Source of the DNA: Spirogloea muscicola | Taxonomy: Eukaryota; Streptophyta; Zygnematophyceae; Spirogloeales; Spirogloeaceae | Length of the DNA stretch: 59,827 nt | NCBI GenBank assembly: GCA_009602725.1 | Contig: WELB01000050.1 | Location: 326,955 to 386,781, forward strand | Direction: 5' to 3' | Shown: positions 38,003-59,704 of the stretch, one piece after another | Numbering within the stretch: position 1 is the stretch's first letter | How the letters are laid out: each line of letters opens with the position of its first letter | Translations under genes and position numbers: made by a program | Notes under the pieces: model-generated | What the model was told of the DNA's origin: nothing | The model's database searches: none | The model's input: the letters and a program-made list of their open reading frames with translations, nothing else

Positions 38003-41000
38003 CTGAAGATGATGTACCGGTCCTCAGGAAAGATGACAATTGAGTAGTCATTCTCGCCCCCACACATGTACCCATGTTCAGCCCCCATCCAAGAGACCTG
38101 CGAGAGCAGACAGCTGACCAATTGATGGCCATGACGCAAAGTGACGCACATCTCTCCTCATTTACTGACACACTGTCATGTCGAACTAAAAGACCTCAGT
38201 GCCTCTGACGTGGGTTGCTGACAAGATGCTGTAGAACGAGTAGGCAATGAGCAGCTCATTATCATCTTGTTGTGACTCACAGGAGAGTCTGCAAAACCCC
38301 AAACTGTGATAGCAGCCCAGGGCACCGATCCCTGCTTCACTAATAACCTGACCAAAAAATGATTCCAATGTCATACTGCAAAAATTACTTTTGTCACCAA
38401 CCTCCGTGAAATCTGTATATTGATATCTACTTGCAGCTTGTGAGTCAGCAGGTCCTCATTAGCTGCACTTACCTTGCATGACATATCACCTTCATCACCT
38501 GCCCATTGCCACATATAAAACGTTGCAAATAAGCTGACCTGCCAAATCTGCTGGAGATTGCGTAAGACAGACTTCCATGGAATCTCAGGCAGCGGACTGT
38601 AAGCGAGTAAGTGGCATCAGACAGTTGCAAGCATCAATGTGATGTGCACCTGCCCTGACGCGATGGGGCCGTCCCATCGGACGACCTCGGCATCCCCCTC
38701 CGTCGCTTCTCCTCGCCAGGGTGCTGACCACTCATATCCTAGAGGTTCTTGCCTGGCACAGCAGTAAGATCTGAGATGACCACTGACACATCAACCTCAG
38801 CAAACCCCAACTTAAAGGTAACTCAACGCTGACCAGGTACAAGTTGCCATACGGAGTCCAACCTGCTGAGCATGCAAGCCCAAGTGGGGTGCAGCAGTCT
38901 GAGCTAAGACTAGCTAAAGTAGCATCCTCACTAACGGCTGCATTGAGAGAAGCTTGCTGCAGAAGGGCCGCAGCACCGACCCGAGGATACGACACGCGGC
39001 AGCACCGAGCCACTCGAAGAGGGCAGACAGGAACTCAGCATCCAGCGGGCAAGCCCCCCGATCCCAGCCTCGTGGGCCAACGGCGTCCTCGGCGGCTGCT
39101 CCATCCCTGTCTTCGGCTGCGGCTGGAACTGCCAGATTGCCAGCACCGACTGGAGGGAGCGGGACCTGCTGCAGCAGCTCTCGCGAGCACGTCACCTCAG
39201 CTCGAACGGCATTTGCTGCCTCTGAGAACTCCACAGCAGTGGATCCACCATCTGAAGAGTATGACTCACGATGACGGCCGTCAGACAGTTAGCAGGCAAT
39301 CATTGCAGTGTTTCTTATGGACAAGCTCAGCACAGAATTACACACTATTTCATTCCCTGCTTAACACCAGAGCCCACCAGAGAAGAAGGTGCACAGGAAG
39401 CTCAGGGGTCCAGTCCGCTCCTTCAGGCACTCATGCACCTGCAGGTAATGCACTACACCTCTCACAACACTTCACGGAGATCGCAGAAAGGAGGCCTGCA
39501 ACAGCACATCTGAGCTTGAGAAGCTTACGCGGTTGTACAGCTTCCTGCCTGGCACGAACGAAGAGGCTGCGGTGTCTATGCAGATGTCTGTCCAGAGGCG
39601 TCAAGAGATCTTCAACGCCCTTGTTGCCATTGCATGAATGACGTCTACTATCATCGTTCTGAAACTTGACTAGTATCATACTTCAGTGGGTCCACACAGG
39701 ATACTATACCTCTGGCCTGGGTCGAGCTCCGAGGATTTCCCTGCCTCACAAGTGCAGCATGTAGACAGCGATAAAATTATCATTACTTGTTGTCATTAGC
39801 AAAAACCGACAATTCGCCTTGTGGCTTTGTAAGCAAGTCACAAGACAGGCTCGCTCATGAAAGAGCCATGATATACAATTGAGCACTCTCTTTCGTGTCA
39901 AAGTGGTGTACTTCATACATACTTTCATACTTTAGCGCGCCCACTCCAGTAAATGATATATCACTACAACAAATATCACTACAAGGTGACCACCAAGAGA
40001 AACTGCACAATACGCACCTGTCAGGCCAAGCTGCTGGTATGTGTCCCTGGTTACTGCTAAGTGCACCTTCCCTGATCATTTTGAAACTTACATTCAGATC
40101 AATAAGAGCTGTTTCCCCCTTGAACCTGCTTGCTTGTTGGACTGGAAAGGCTATGCAGCCACTCGAGTCCTGCTAATTGTCAGAAGCGCTAGGGCCTGCT
40201 AGAGCGAGCTGGAACCCCCCCCGTGGAACACTCAGCGAGATCTCTCAGAGCTAGAGAAGACTGTGATAGCTATGCATGGTACCATCAGGCGTGATAGCCA
40301 CGGCGTCCGTTCCGTCGATTGCGGTCGCGCTTGAGATCGCAACGAATTCTCCTGCACATCATACAGCAGAGCTAAGGACCTCCAAATGGATGCCGGCATG
40401 AATTTAGCAGCTTGGCGCACACCATGCCAATTGATTTTCGATTTGTGACCGAGCTTTGCAATAGCGCTGCTTAGTGGTCGGCAAAAGCGTTAGCGCAGGC
40501 CATCAAGACTAGCGCATCCTGGATGTACGCCCACACCTGGCGGCTTGAAGTACTTGGCACGGAAGTCGTCCACGAGAAGAGCCCCTAACGGAGCCCGCAC
40601 TCTGTAGTAGAAGCATTCGGGTTGGAGAAGCGGAGCGAGCATGCCCTCCACGTCCTGCAGAAAACAAGTTGATAAGATACAGACTTAACATTCTGTTATT
40701 CAGATCTAAAGACTGGGGAACAGGAGGGCTGCGTGACTATCGGGTAGCACGTGTGCCAAGCCAAACCTCCTACTCGTTTCACAAGCATATCTTAAATGGC
40801 AGCTTTGTCGGCTTGAACACGAGTTAAGCAAAAGTAATGAGTTAATGAGAAGCTAAACTGAACCCTTCCCAGCCAAAAACCAGTCGAAGTCTTCATCTCT
40901 AGTTACCCACAATTGAATATTGGCAATGTAAGATCGGAAAGTCAAGACATAAAGGGATGACTGTGAAATTCATGAGACATGTAAGAAATCCACTCTCTCT

Positions 41001-41802
41001 TGTATGAACAGCGGGCGGCCAGACACGCCGAGCTTGACAACGGAGCCTTGGGCTCGCACGGCAGTGACGCTGGGCTCGTGCGAGCGCCTGAGGTGAGTCG
41101 AGTGCAGCGTTTCCTGCCGAGGAGCAGGGTGAGCATGAAGCCGCGTGCCGCTTCAGGCCTGGTGTGTCATTCTGGTTTCACTTGATTCTGTAGTGGAGCT
41201 TTGACGCTTCAAGCTCAGTCAATCATTTAGAACTTGGGCCTTAGGTGGGCACGCAACGTTAGGAAGTGGAGCACGAAATCTGTTACCCAGAAAATCTAAT
41301 TATTCACCGTTGGTGTCCACGCTTCAGTCTATGGAGCACAAGTACACGCTGCGACATGGCAGGGAAGACTAGAGCCCCTGAACAGCCAGCCGTGACATAA
41401 AGCTCGAGCCCTAAGCATCGAACCCCAGACCTGTGGGAGTACAGGCCGCGGCTCTAAGACTTCGTCGCCTGACAAGCTCGGAGCAGAGCATCTGAAGGCC
41501 TGGGGCTGGCTCTAAGGAGCCTGGGGTCTCTGAGGTGGAGGTTCAATTTCCTGATCTGCACAATGTGCAGCGCAGGAGGACGTCCTGCGACGGCTGCGGG
41601 AAGCGGCAGGGGACGCGGCGAGATCCGAGGTCGACGGCGGCGGCGGCGGCGGGCTGACCCGGAAGGCGCGCGCGGAGGCGGCGGCGGGGAAGGGCAGGAG
41701 CAGCTCGGCGGCGGAGTTGAGGGCGTGGCCGGCGACCAGCGCCTCCAAGCGCGACCCGGGGTGGCCGAACGAGCTCGCGCGCGCCACGAGCCTCGGCGCC
41801 AT
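38003..41802 (-). CDS. RPP40: RNase P/MRP subunit Rpp40-like protein (3' end unresolved)
   Basis: Minus-strand exons 41802..41659, 40654..40537, 40351..40283, 39587..39529, 39438..39378, 39251..38994, 38937..38863, 38738..38650, 38583..38539, 38331..38281 and 38097..38003 join in phase. The order of conserved blocks follows human Rpp40: SSFGHPGSRLEALVAGH, LLQPECFYYRVRAPLGALL, FVAISSATAIDGTDAVAITP, RKLYNR/VHECLKERTGPLSF, FLSALFEWLGA, DCCTP, then PWAAITVWGFADSP joined to VSWMGAEHGYMCGG and YSIVIFPEDRYIIF. Rpp40 is a protein subunit of RNase P and RNase MRP (tRNA 5' and pre-rRNA processing). A possible extra small exon at 40125..40092 (FKGETALIDLN) does not fit phase with its neighbour and is left out. 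The last exon after 38003 is unclear; an acceptor at 37927 would give a stop at once. Similarity was judged by eye from memory of the human protein. Confidence 0.75.
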
Positions 41803-41824
41803 GACCGCCGCCGCCGCCGCCGCC

Positions 41825-42199
41825 NNNNNNNNNNNNNNNNNNNNNNNNNNNNNNNNNNNNNNNNNNNNNNNNNNNNNNNNNNNNNNNNNNNNNNNNNNNN
41901 NNNNNNNNNNNNNNNNNNNNNNNNNNNNNNNNNNNNNNNNNNNNNNNNNNNNNNNNNNNNNNNNNNNNNNNNNNNNNNNNNNNNNNNNNNNNNNNNNNNN
42001 NNNNNNNNNNNNNNNNNNNNNNNNNNNNNNNNNNNNNNNNNNNNNNNNNNNNNNNNNNNNNNNNNNNNNNNNNNNNNNNNNNNNNNNNNNNNNNNNNNNN
42101 NNNNNNNNNNNNNNNNNNNNNNNNNNNNNNNNNNNNNNNNNNNNNNNNNNNNNNNNNNNNNNNNNNNNNNNNNNNNNNNNNNNNNNNNNNNNNNNNNNN
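41825..42199. other. Assembly gap (375 n) in a bidirectional promoter region
   Basis: The gap is flanked on both sides by GCC/CCG triplets. The Rpp40-like ATG lies at 41802 on the minus strand, and the first RCC1 exon enters from the gap on the plus strand, so both promoters and the RCC1 start codon are hidden here. Confidence 0.95.
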
Positions 42200-45100
42200 G
42201 CCGCCGCCGCCGCCAGGCTCGCGCGTCGCGGCGGGCCTCCCACCCGCTGTGCCTCGGGCACGAGAGCTTCCGGCCAGGACGCGCTCTCGGCTCGCGGCTC
42301 GCGTCCGGCAGCTCGCGGCGGCGCTCTCGCTCGGGCCTTCCTGTGAGTCCGCGTCCTCCGTCTGAGCGAGCTTGCGGCGGCGTCGCCGCAGGGGCGCCGG
42401 CGAAGATGGCCAGCTCGGCCTGGGCGACCGTGGCGACGCGGCGTCGCCGCGCCCGGTCCCGGCCCTGGACGCCGTGGACGTCGTCGGCCTGGCCGCCGGC
42501 AGCCGGAACTCCCTCGCCATCTCCTCCGACGGCCGCGTGAGTGGCCAGGCAGCGGCCGGACGGCTGAGCAGCAGCGCGCAGCTCACGAGAGGCGGGTTTG
42601 TCACTGGTGTTACTGTTACTGTTACTGTTACTGTTACTGTTACTGTTACTGTTACTGTTACTGTTACTGCTACTGTTACTGCTACTGCTACTGCTACTGT
42701 GACTGTTTCTGTCACTGTCATTGTCACTGCAGCTGGCCTACTTGAATATGGGATAACTTTGCAGGCCGGCAGCTCAGAGACCGGTGCCACTTTTACAGGT
42801 GTTCGTGTGGGGCTGGAACCAGCGCGGCACTCTCGGGCACCCCCCCGACACCGCGGCGGCGGTCGAGAGCACTCCCAGCCAGGTGAGGAGCCCCGGCGAG
42901 GCCTCCCAGTACGTTGCTGCTGCTGTTATAAAGGTGGAGGTTCCAATCTTAGCTGCCACGGCAGGTTGCTGGAGCTGATGTGAGATGGCTGGCAATGCTG
43001 CCCTGCTGGAGGTGATGGTAGCTTCCAGTACTCTGATTATAAGAGTGTGTAGCAATTGTGTGGCACAGGTGCAGTCCCTGGCAGAGGTTCGCATCGTCCA
43101 AGTGAGTGCGTCGCGAGCTGCTTGTCCATCACCAGGCCGCGTGGCTCTGTGTGCACTGTGTACTCCTCTTTCTACCTTGACAGTGTCATCAATTTACATG
43201 ATAGACGAACATTGACAGCAAGGGCACTTGTGATTGGTGTCAAGGATGCTGTAGTTGGTCCTACTAATCCAGCCAGGCGCAAGCAGGACGCATTCAGCAT
43301 CATGGAGGCTGTAGTCATGCCTGACTCTGGCAGGTGCATACTGGGTCACACTGAACACTGGTATGAGCATGCGTACAGGCTGCTATTGGAGGCTGGCATT
43401 GCCTGGCAGTAGATGATGGCGGCAGGGCCTATGCTTGGGGTAAGCACTCCTATGCTGTCATTGCCACACAAACCGACGATCTGTTATGCAATTGGTGGTA
43501 GAGAGCCAACTGAGGGCAGTGCTAAGCTCAAAGCACTATGCAAGCATAGTGCTTTGCGCAAACATCTCTTCACCAGATTCACATAGTCCACATAGCGTAG
43601 ACCATTATTTTATTTAGTCTGTGCAAGTGTTACTCTTCCTTGTGGAGTCATTCTTGCTGATGTAATGGGTACAGGTGGTAATGAGTACGGCCAGTGCGGT
43701 GTGAGATTCGAGAAACGCCAGACAGGCGAGATGACCTGCCGCGACATACCAACGCCGCGACCCTGCGCGCCTCATCTCCACGTGAAGCAGGTCAACAAAA
43801 TAGGCCATTCACTTCTTACAGGCTGTCTTTGTGCCCACGTGACAAGGCTTGGGGACATCCAATCTTGCTTTTCCCTTGAGCTGCTAGACATGATCATGTG
43901 GAATTTCTGCCAAACTTACAATCAAAATTGAAGCACTTTGCCAGGTAGCAGCTGGGGGCACGCATTCTGTGGTCCTCACCCAGGATGGTGAGGTGTGGAC
44001 CTGGGGGCAGCCCTGGCCTCCAGGCGACACGTTAGCTGCTTTACCTCCTGCCTGCCATTCACAAGCTCGTGAGAAGCCCTCTAGTCGGCTGCTGTCCTTG
44101 CACCAGGATGTGTGTAGCATCTTATCGCTCGATCTAAAGCTCAATCTTAGATCAGCCTTGACCATCATGTCCTTCTGTGACATAGTGGGTCTGAGCTTGT
44201 GTTGCTTGGCAGGAAGCAGATATGGAACCCAGTTAAGGTGGCGGGGCTGCCCAAGGTCCGCCAGGTCGCTGTGGGGGCCTTCCACAACCTCGTGCTGACA
44301 GAGTCTGGTCAAGTCTGGGCCTGGGGCAACAATGAGTACGGGCAGCTCGGCACCGGCGACACGCAGCCGCGCTCGCAGCCGCTGGAGGTTGCTGAGCTTG
44401 CGCAGCTCAACATTGTGAGCACTCAGAACATTCACGACACTGCGCGATTGCGACAGTCAAACACGCGACGAACTTGCGCCATTACTGGGTAATGCATCCT
44501 GGTAGTCAGAGCACGTAAGTGATTGTTATTGGTGGATGAAATGCGCATGCTGCGCGGCAAGTTGAGGACGTTGTTACTGTGTATACTCAATGTGCCACTG
44601 AGTGATCAGGTTGACTTGTCTGCGGGGGGGTGGCATTCAGTAGCCATTTCAAGCTGCGGCAAGGTATTATCTAATTACCTTGCTTGCGATTTGCGAAAGT
44701 CGTGCACCACCATACAAGGATGTTGGCTCTTTTTGTGATAATTTCCTTTGCAGGCTAGCAAATTCTCAGAGTCGATTATGCAACCCAAGTAAGGCCTGCC
44801 TTGTGCTCTGCAGCTCCATGCGGGGCTGTACGAATTGCCAAAATTGCAGTGCAGGATACAGGATAACAACACATATCAGAGTGTGTGTGTGCTAAAGAGT
44901 TACTGGCTAAGGCTGACAATGTGAATACATTCACCATGGGATATACAGATGTATGCATGGGGAAGAGGCGAGCACGGGCGACTGGGGTTTGGCGACAAAG
45001 ACAAAGGCAGCAAAATGCGGCCCACATTGGTTGAGCTCCTGTCGCATGAGAAGATCATACAGGTACCAGACGGCAGCTGTCTCACTAGGCACTTGGCTTT

Positions 45101-46043
45101 GGCTAACTTGCAGACTGGTCAGTGAGAAGCTTCTGGGCTTGATCTTTACGACTCGTGAAAAATTTCCTGGCTCTGTTGTAAGCGATGACACCTGTAGGCT
45201 CTGGAAAGGCAAGACTTTGAATGCTTGTCATGTCAGTCTTGGTGCTCTGGCCACTGGTACTCAATGAGGGCTCAATTTGCACAGGTGGGATGTGGAGGGA
45301 CGCACTCGGTGGTGCTGACCGAAGCTGGCTGCATGTTTGCTGTACGTGGCTCGCACTCACAAGCTTGTTGTCCTTTCACAATGGCGTCATGTGTGCCGTT
45401 CAAGATAATTGGTTTGATACGTACACAGCACTGATCAGGCTCTTTGCTTGGGCCGCATGACCAGTTTGGCAGGGCAGACAATGGCCGATTGGGACCCAAA
45501 AGCACGGTGGCAACTGGCCAGCCAGTCGCGGTTTCGTACGATCTGAGTGAGCACAATGCTGTAATGTACAGCACAAGACAGCTTGGTTTGCAAGCTAGTC
45601 CACTGGGGGCAGCGGCGGCTACACCTCCTGGAGAATGGAGGGTTGCCCTCCTTGCCTGCGGAGGGCGCCACACTCTGGCTCTCGCTGAGTGGGACCTTCC
45701 TCGGCCTGCACGTGTGCACTTCTCTGAACACGACTGTGTCAGGCCAAGTACTCAGAGTAGGGCGCCGGCTGAAGCAACTGCGGCCCTGGTTGATGATGAG
45801 CCTGCTGTGCCTGCCGAGGAGGGCGGTAGGCCAGATGCAGCGCCGCCGAGCACTGAGGAAGAGGTAGATAGATTGGGCACAGTGGAGCGGACCTGTCGGC
45901 GAACTCCCGATGTTCTGGTCGTGCCCAGGCCAGGCGGCAGCCCTGGGGAGATTGTAGGCTCTCCAGTGACGGGGCTCCTGCAGCGGCCGGCTTTTGCAGA
46001 GGCTCGCACGTGGTCCGCAGACAAATGGTCTGAGGCAGGATGA
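42200..46043 (+). CDS. RCC1-repeat (UVR8/RCC1-like) beta-propeller protein, 5' partial
   Basis: Exons <42200..42342, 42392..42536, 42799..42882, 43069..43101, 43379..43439, 43675..43790, 43945..44030, 44213..44414, 44610..44663, 44949..45062, 45285..45341 and 45465..46043 join in phase. RCC1 blade motifs recur: AGEDGQLGLGD, VFVWGWNQRGTLG, AAIGGWHCLAVDDGGRAYAWG/GNEYGQCG, VAAGGTHSVVLTQDGEVWTWG, VGAFHNLVLTESGQVWAWGN, EYGQLGTGD, LSAGGWHSVAISSCGK, MYAWGRGEHGRLGFGDKDKG, VGCGGTHSVVLTEAGCMFA and FGRADNGRLG. This makes a seven-blade propeller likely. The last exon adds about 150 residues of acidic, Pro/Ala-rich tail ending in ADKWSEAG. RCC1 proteins act as Ran exchange factors, photoreceptors (UVR8) or scaffolds; I cannot choose between them. 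The start codon is in the gap. Confidence 0.9.
42606..42730. repeat. Hexanucleotide microsatellite in RCC1 intron 2
   Basis: About 20 units of TACTGT and close variants (TACTGC, GACTGT, CACTGT toward the 3' side). It is open in several frames (Val-Thr repeats on both strands) but lies between clear splice sites of the RCC1 gene, so it is intronic. Confidence 0.9.
43530..43555. repeat. Perfect 12-bp-arm hairpin in RCC1 intron 5
   Basis: AAAGCACTATGC, a two-base spacer, then GCATAGTGCTTT. The GCAAAGC flanks do not extend the match fully. Confidence 0.85.
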
Positions 46044-48143
46044 GAGGAGTCAGAAGGCAACAGCATCAGACCTTGAGAGGGCAGCAACATCGTGGAATCC
46101 TGTGCCCTTTGTGTCCGTTTGCTGTGTGCTGTTGGAGTGAAGTCGAGAAACCCAGTGGGGTGCTACTACTTGTACTTTTCACGCCGTGTACATTTGTGTA
46201 TTCATTTGTATTCTGAGTGCATTATTGAGTAATTTAAGGTTGCCTGGCCTACTAATCTCCTCAGTGCAGTAAGTCAAGGCTGCCCATAAAAGAGGTCAGC
46301 ACACAAGCCCCAATGCCCCTCGAGGCCTCGACTTCACTGGGATTGAAAACTTTCGCCGGCATTAGCGCTGGCATCTGGAAGTGCTCTTGCTGGTGTTTAA
46401 TCTCGGCAGTGCAGGGGCTAGAGGAGATTGTTGTATTGCACATACAACCCGCCGCACATGGGCCAGAGAGCAACCTGGAAATTTGATTCAAGAATGTATG
46501 TCAATGTGAATCAGGACAGCCTTGTGGCTGCTAGTCTACATGATTTGAAGCTGCTAAGTAGGAGCTATTGAGCGACCACCATCGTGATGCTTGCATAGCA
46601 AGTATCTCCATAGCTGTGTAAGTTGAGCAATTTCCGGCCCCTTCAGACCTTGTCCATCCTTTTAGGGCTGGCTTCTCACAGCCCTCGGCCTCTTTGGAAG
46701 AGCCATCGCCGCCTGAAATGAACCTCTTCAACAGAAGGAAAAGCTCTTCCAAAGTACGGCAATATAGCTGTGAGAGGCCAGCCCAAATGGAACGAAGGAA
46801 TGAAGGAGTTAACAAGGTCCGAAGTGAGCCGAAAGCACAAGCGACTTGAAGAGCAAGTGGCATAGATTGGTTGCTCGGTAAGCCCTTGTCAGGAGCCGAA
46901 AGTCGGATTGAGTAGAAGCACGGGAAGGACTTGGTACACAGAAAGTTAAAGGCGGCAGCCAAGGCACGTCCTGCCAACAGAAACACTGCGAATGCCTGGG
47001 AGCGCGGCTCGCCCAGCAGCCGGGGTTCAGGTCCTTAGGCGGCCCAGCAGCTTGTAGTCTTTTCTTCCTTACTTTAGAGCTAGCACCTCGGGCCCCTTCG
47101 TCCAAAAGGCATGGACTGTAGTGTAGTTCTTTTTCGGCACCTCTTTCTTTGGCTTGGGATATTGTCCATTCATTTTGGGCTGGCTTTGCCAGCCACTCTT
47201 CTCTATGGGCGAGCACTTCGCTTCGCGCAGTTTAGCCCCTTTGAACCTTGTCAGTCCTTTCTGGGCTGGCTTCTTACAGCCCTTGCCCCCATTGGAAGAG
47301 CCACTTCTCTCCTTATTAGGCTTGGGAGACTCGTGATGGGGGCCTTGTTAGCTACGTGATCTTGAGGAAATCCTTCAAGGCATCCTTTAGTGGCATCGTT
47401 CAACGCCAAACCTCAAGGCGGAAACCCCCTTGAGCCCGGCTGTTGAGGAAATGGAACAGACGGGCTTAGCGCTTCGTCTGTTGGCGCCAAATTCCAGCGA
47501 GGCCGAGGTCCTCACGACCAGCGCCGCGCGCGGCGGCGGCGGCGGCGGCAGCGGCGGCGGCGGCGGCGATGGCGATGAACGTGGAGAGAGCAAGGCGGCT
47601 GGGAAAGGCTTGGAAGCAGGTGGTTGGGCCGTTGACGGCGGCGTTAGCGGGAAGATAGCGCGGGGCCGGAAAGGCAGGCGGAGCGCGTGGGACCCCGACG
47701 AGCCTCTCCATCGGTCGACTCGTTCCGATCCGTCTGTGGTTGCTGCCCGCTTGCAAGCGGCTTGCAAGCGGCCGCGCGTTCTCGCTAAATGCCCATGCCC
47801 GTGGGGCAGGCTCACGGTAACCCGGCCGCACCGCGGACGGGCAATCTGAGCCGCTCGCCCTCGCATATCGACGGCTCATGATCAAAGTAGTCACGTGGCT
47901 CTGCCTGACGTGAGCCGCCGATAGCATCACATCCACGGCTACAGCACCGAGGACCTTTTTGCGCTTCCTCTGGCTTCCTCTGGCCCCCTTCTCGTTCTTT
48001 GTTCATTCTTTTTTGGGCTGGCTTGTCCAGCCCCTATCCTCAATGGGCGAGCCCTTTCTTTTTTGGATGGGACGGGCCGCCATTGACTCGAAACTTCCAG
48101 CGCGTCAGCTGGACGACCAACGACCCGTCTCTCCTTCGCTAAC
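46044..48143. other. Intergenic region with R2 repeat cluster 2
   Basis: Contains R2 copies (listed separately) and a GC-rich segment at 47430-47850 with a GGC/GGT tract at about 47531-47570. The 139-codon frame there (47430-47849) is glycine-rich low complexity, with no family match, and is not called. Confidence 0.5.
46635..48060. repeat. R2 repeat cluster 2
   Basis: Copies at about 46635-46700, inverted 46735-46830, 47088-47210, 47225-47310 and 48000-48060, with the same GGGCTGGCTTNTNACAGCCC core and CCATTGGAAGAGCCACTTCTC follow-on as cluster 1. The last copy ends about 85 bp before the n at 48149. Confidence 0.8.
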
Positions 48144-48582
48144 CTGCCNCGTGCGCCTCGACGCGCCCGCCGCCGCGCTCTACCTCCACGACCTGCAGGA
48201 CTGCACGGTCGCCGCCGGGCCCGTCGCCGGCGCGGCGCACGCCGAGGGCCTCTCGCGCTGCACGCTCGTGCTGGCAGCCCACCAGGTCCGCCTCACCGGT
48301 GCAGCGGACTGCGACCTCCGCCTGCGTGTGCGCAGCCGCCCTGCCATCGAGGCCTGCTCGGGCCTCCGCGTTGGGCCGTACTCCGGCCACCACTATCCTG
48401 GCCTGGCGGCGGACTTGGCGGCCGCCGGCCTCGCTGAGGACACGCTGCAGTGGCGCGACGTCCAGGATTTCAGCTGGCTGCGAGCTGGTCCGTCGCCCAA
48501 CTGGGTGTTGCACACTGAGCAGCTCCTGCATAGCAATGGTGGTGGAGGGGAGAGTCCTTCACAACCATCGCCGCCGGCCTAA
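48144..48582 (+). CDS. TBCC: Tubulin-folding cofactor C, C-terminal fragment
   Basis: Encodes the C-terminal part of the TBCC/C-CAP beta-helix: ALYLHDLQDCTVAAGPVAG, LSRCTLVLAAHQVRL, CDLRLRVRSRPAIEAC, GLRVGPYSGHHYPG and the end motif WRDVQDFSWLRAGPSPNW, then stop. Cofactor C is the GTPase-activating step that releases native alpha/beta-tubulin dimers. The catalytic-arginine strand (usually QxRxH) reads AAHQVRLTG, so the Q and R are kept. The N-terminal spectrin-like domain and the first beta-helix turns are absent. Upstream the frame runs into a single n (48149) and R2-derived sequence with no splice acceptor that I trust. Either the gene was truncated by the repeat, or the assembly joined two loci here; I favour the latter. 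Confidence 0.85.
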
Positions 48583-49505
48583 TGGCTGCCTGCATGGCAC
48601 ACTGTGCAGTCGCTTGGTACTCGGTGGCAGCTCAGTAGCCAGCACGCATTGCAGAAGGAGCTGCATGTGATTCATTCCATGGCCACAGCAGCTCTGACCC
48701 CATATTTGCCCACAAGGTTGTACATTACACAACACTCAACACCTAATTCTGGGCTCTGTATGTAGCAACGAGGTGCTGCATTTGCAAATTCTTTTTTTGA
48801 TGATGGTTCCATTGACTGCTTTAACACTTAGCACGTTGAGTCCTCATTGGCATGGCATCTGCCTATGCCATGCGTGGTGAGCTGGGAGGCCGTTACCAAG
48901 TTGGCCGGACGCACTTGATACAAAATGGACGTAAAACTTGCTCGTGCCGGCAGAGACTTTGGCCTCTTGGTGATGTGGTAACTCATCTTGGATTGCCTAC
49001 ATAAGATTCACCATGAGAACCAAAATCTCCGACGGCGGACACGTCTTCCCAAAATCCAGCACGACCCTAGCTTTGTTAGAGCCATGAGAGCAGGAAGGGG
49101 TCAGGGAGGCTGCCGCACCCTTTCAGGCCAAGTTGCACATCTGCTCTTAGATCTGCTTAAGAGGACCTCTTTCACAATCCCAGGAATATTTGCTGCAAGT
49201 GCCCTTGGAGGCGGCCGCACAAAAGCGAGTATAGAACAAGGCCATGCATGCAAACTGATGATAGCGTCTTGATAATCGAGCATGTAGCACGGCAAAGAAC
49301 GACTGATGTAGACAAAGGCAATACACATGCGGCCAATATATACATCTTCCATCCCACAACTTTTTCCTACGAATTCAATGATCGCAAGGATATAGCAGCT
49401 ACCCGGCTTGCCCTGTTAACATCGAGGTGGGCATATTACAGGTGGCAGCGAAAGGTGCACTTCTGCCGAAGAAGTGACCGCCATTGTGCACTGAGGAGAT
49501 CCAGA
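48583..49505. other. Intergenic region between convergent TBCC and KDM5 genes
   Basis: 3' UTR sequence of both genes. No further coding or RNA signature was recognised. Confidence 0.5.
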
Positions 49506-59644
<10,139 letters not shown>

Positions 59645-59704
59645 CGCACACTCGCGGCGGACGACGAAGACTCAGCGGCGGTGGACGAAAGCCGCGAGGG
59701 GCTG

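Noticed and set aside
40092-40125. Extra Rpp40 exon (FKGETALIDLN)
   Set aside because: Good splice sites but its phase does not fit the following exon, and exons 40351..40283 and 39587..39529 join in phase without it.
42606-42730. Val-Thr repeat protein
   Set aside because: It is an intronic hexanucleotide microsatellite bounded by RCC1 splice sites.
41543-42790. Very long frames on both strands across the 375-n gap
   Set aside because: They are open only because n translates as X and because the flanks are GCC and TACTGT repeats. The true exons of the Rpp40-like and RCC1 genes explain the coding parts.
47430-47849. Glycine-rich 139-codon frame upstream of cofactor C
   Set aside because: Considered as the missing cofactor C N-terminus, but it has no spectrin-like helical pattern and is dominated by GGC repeats.
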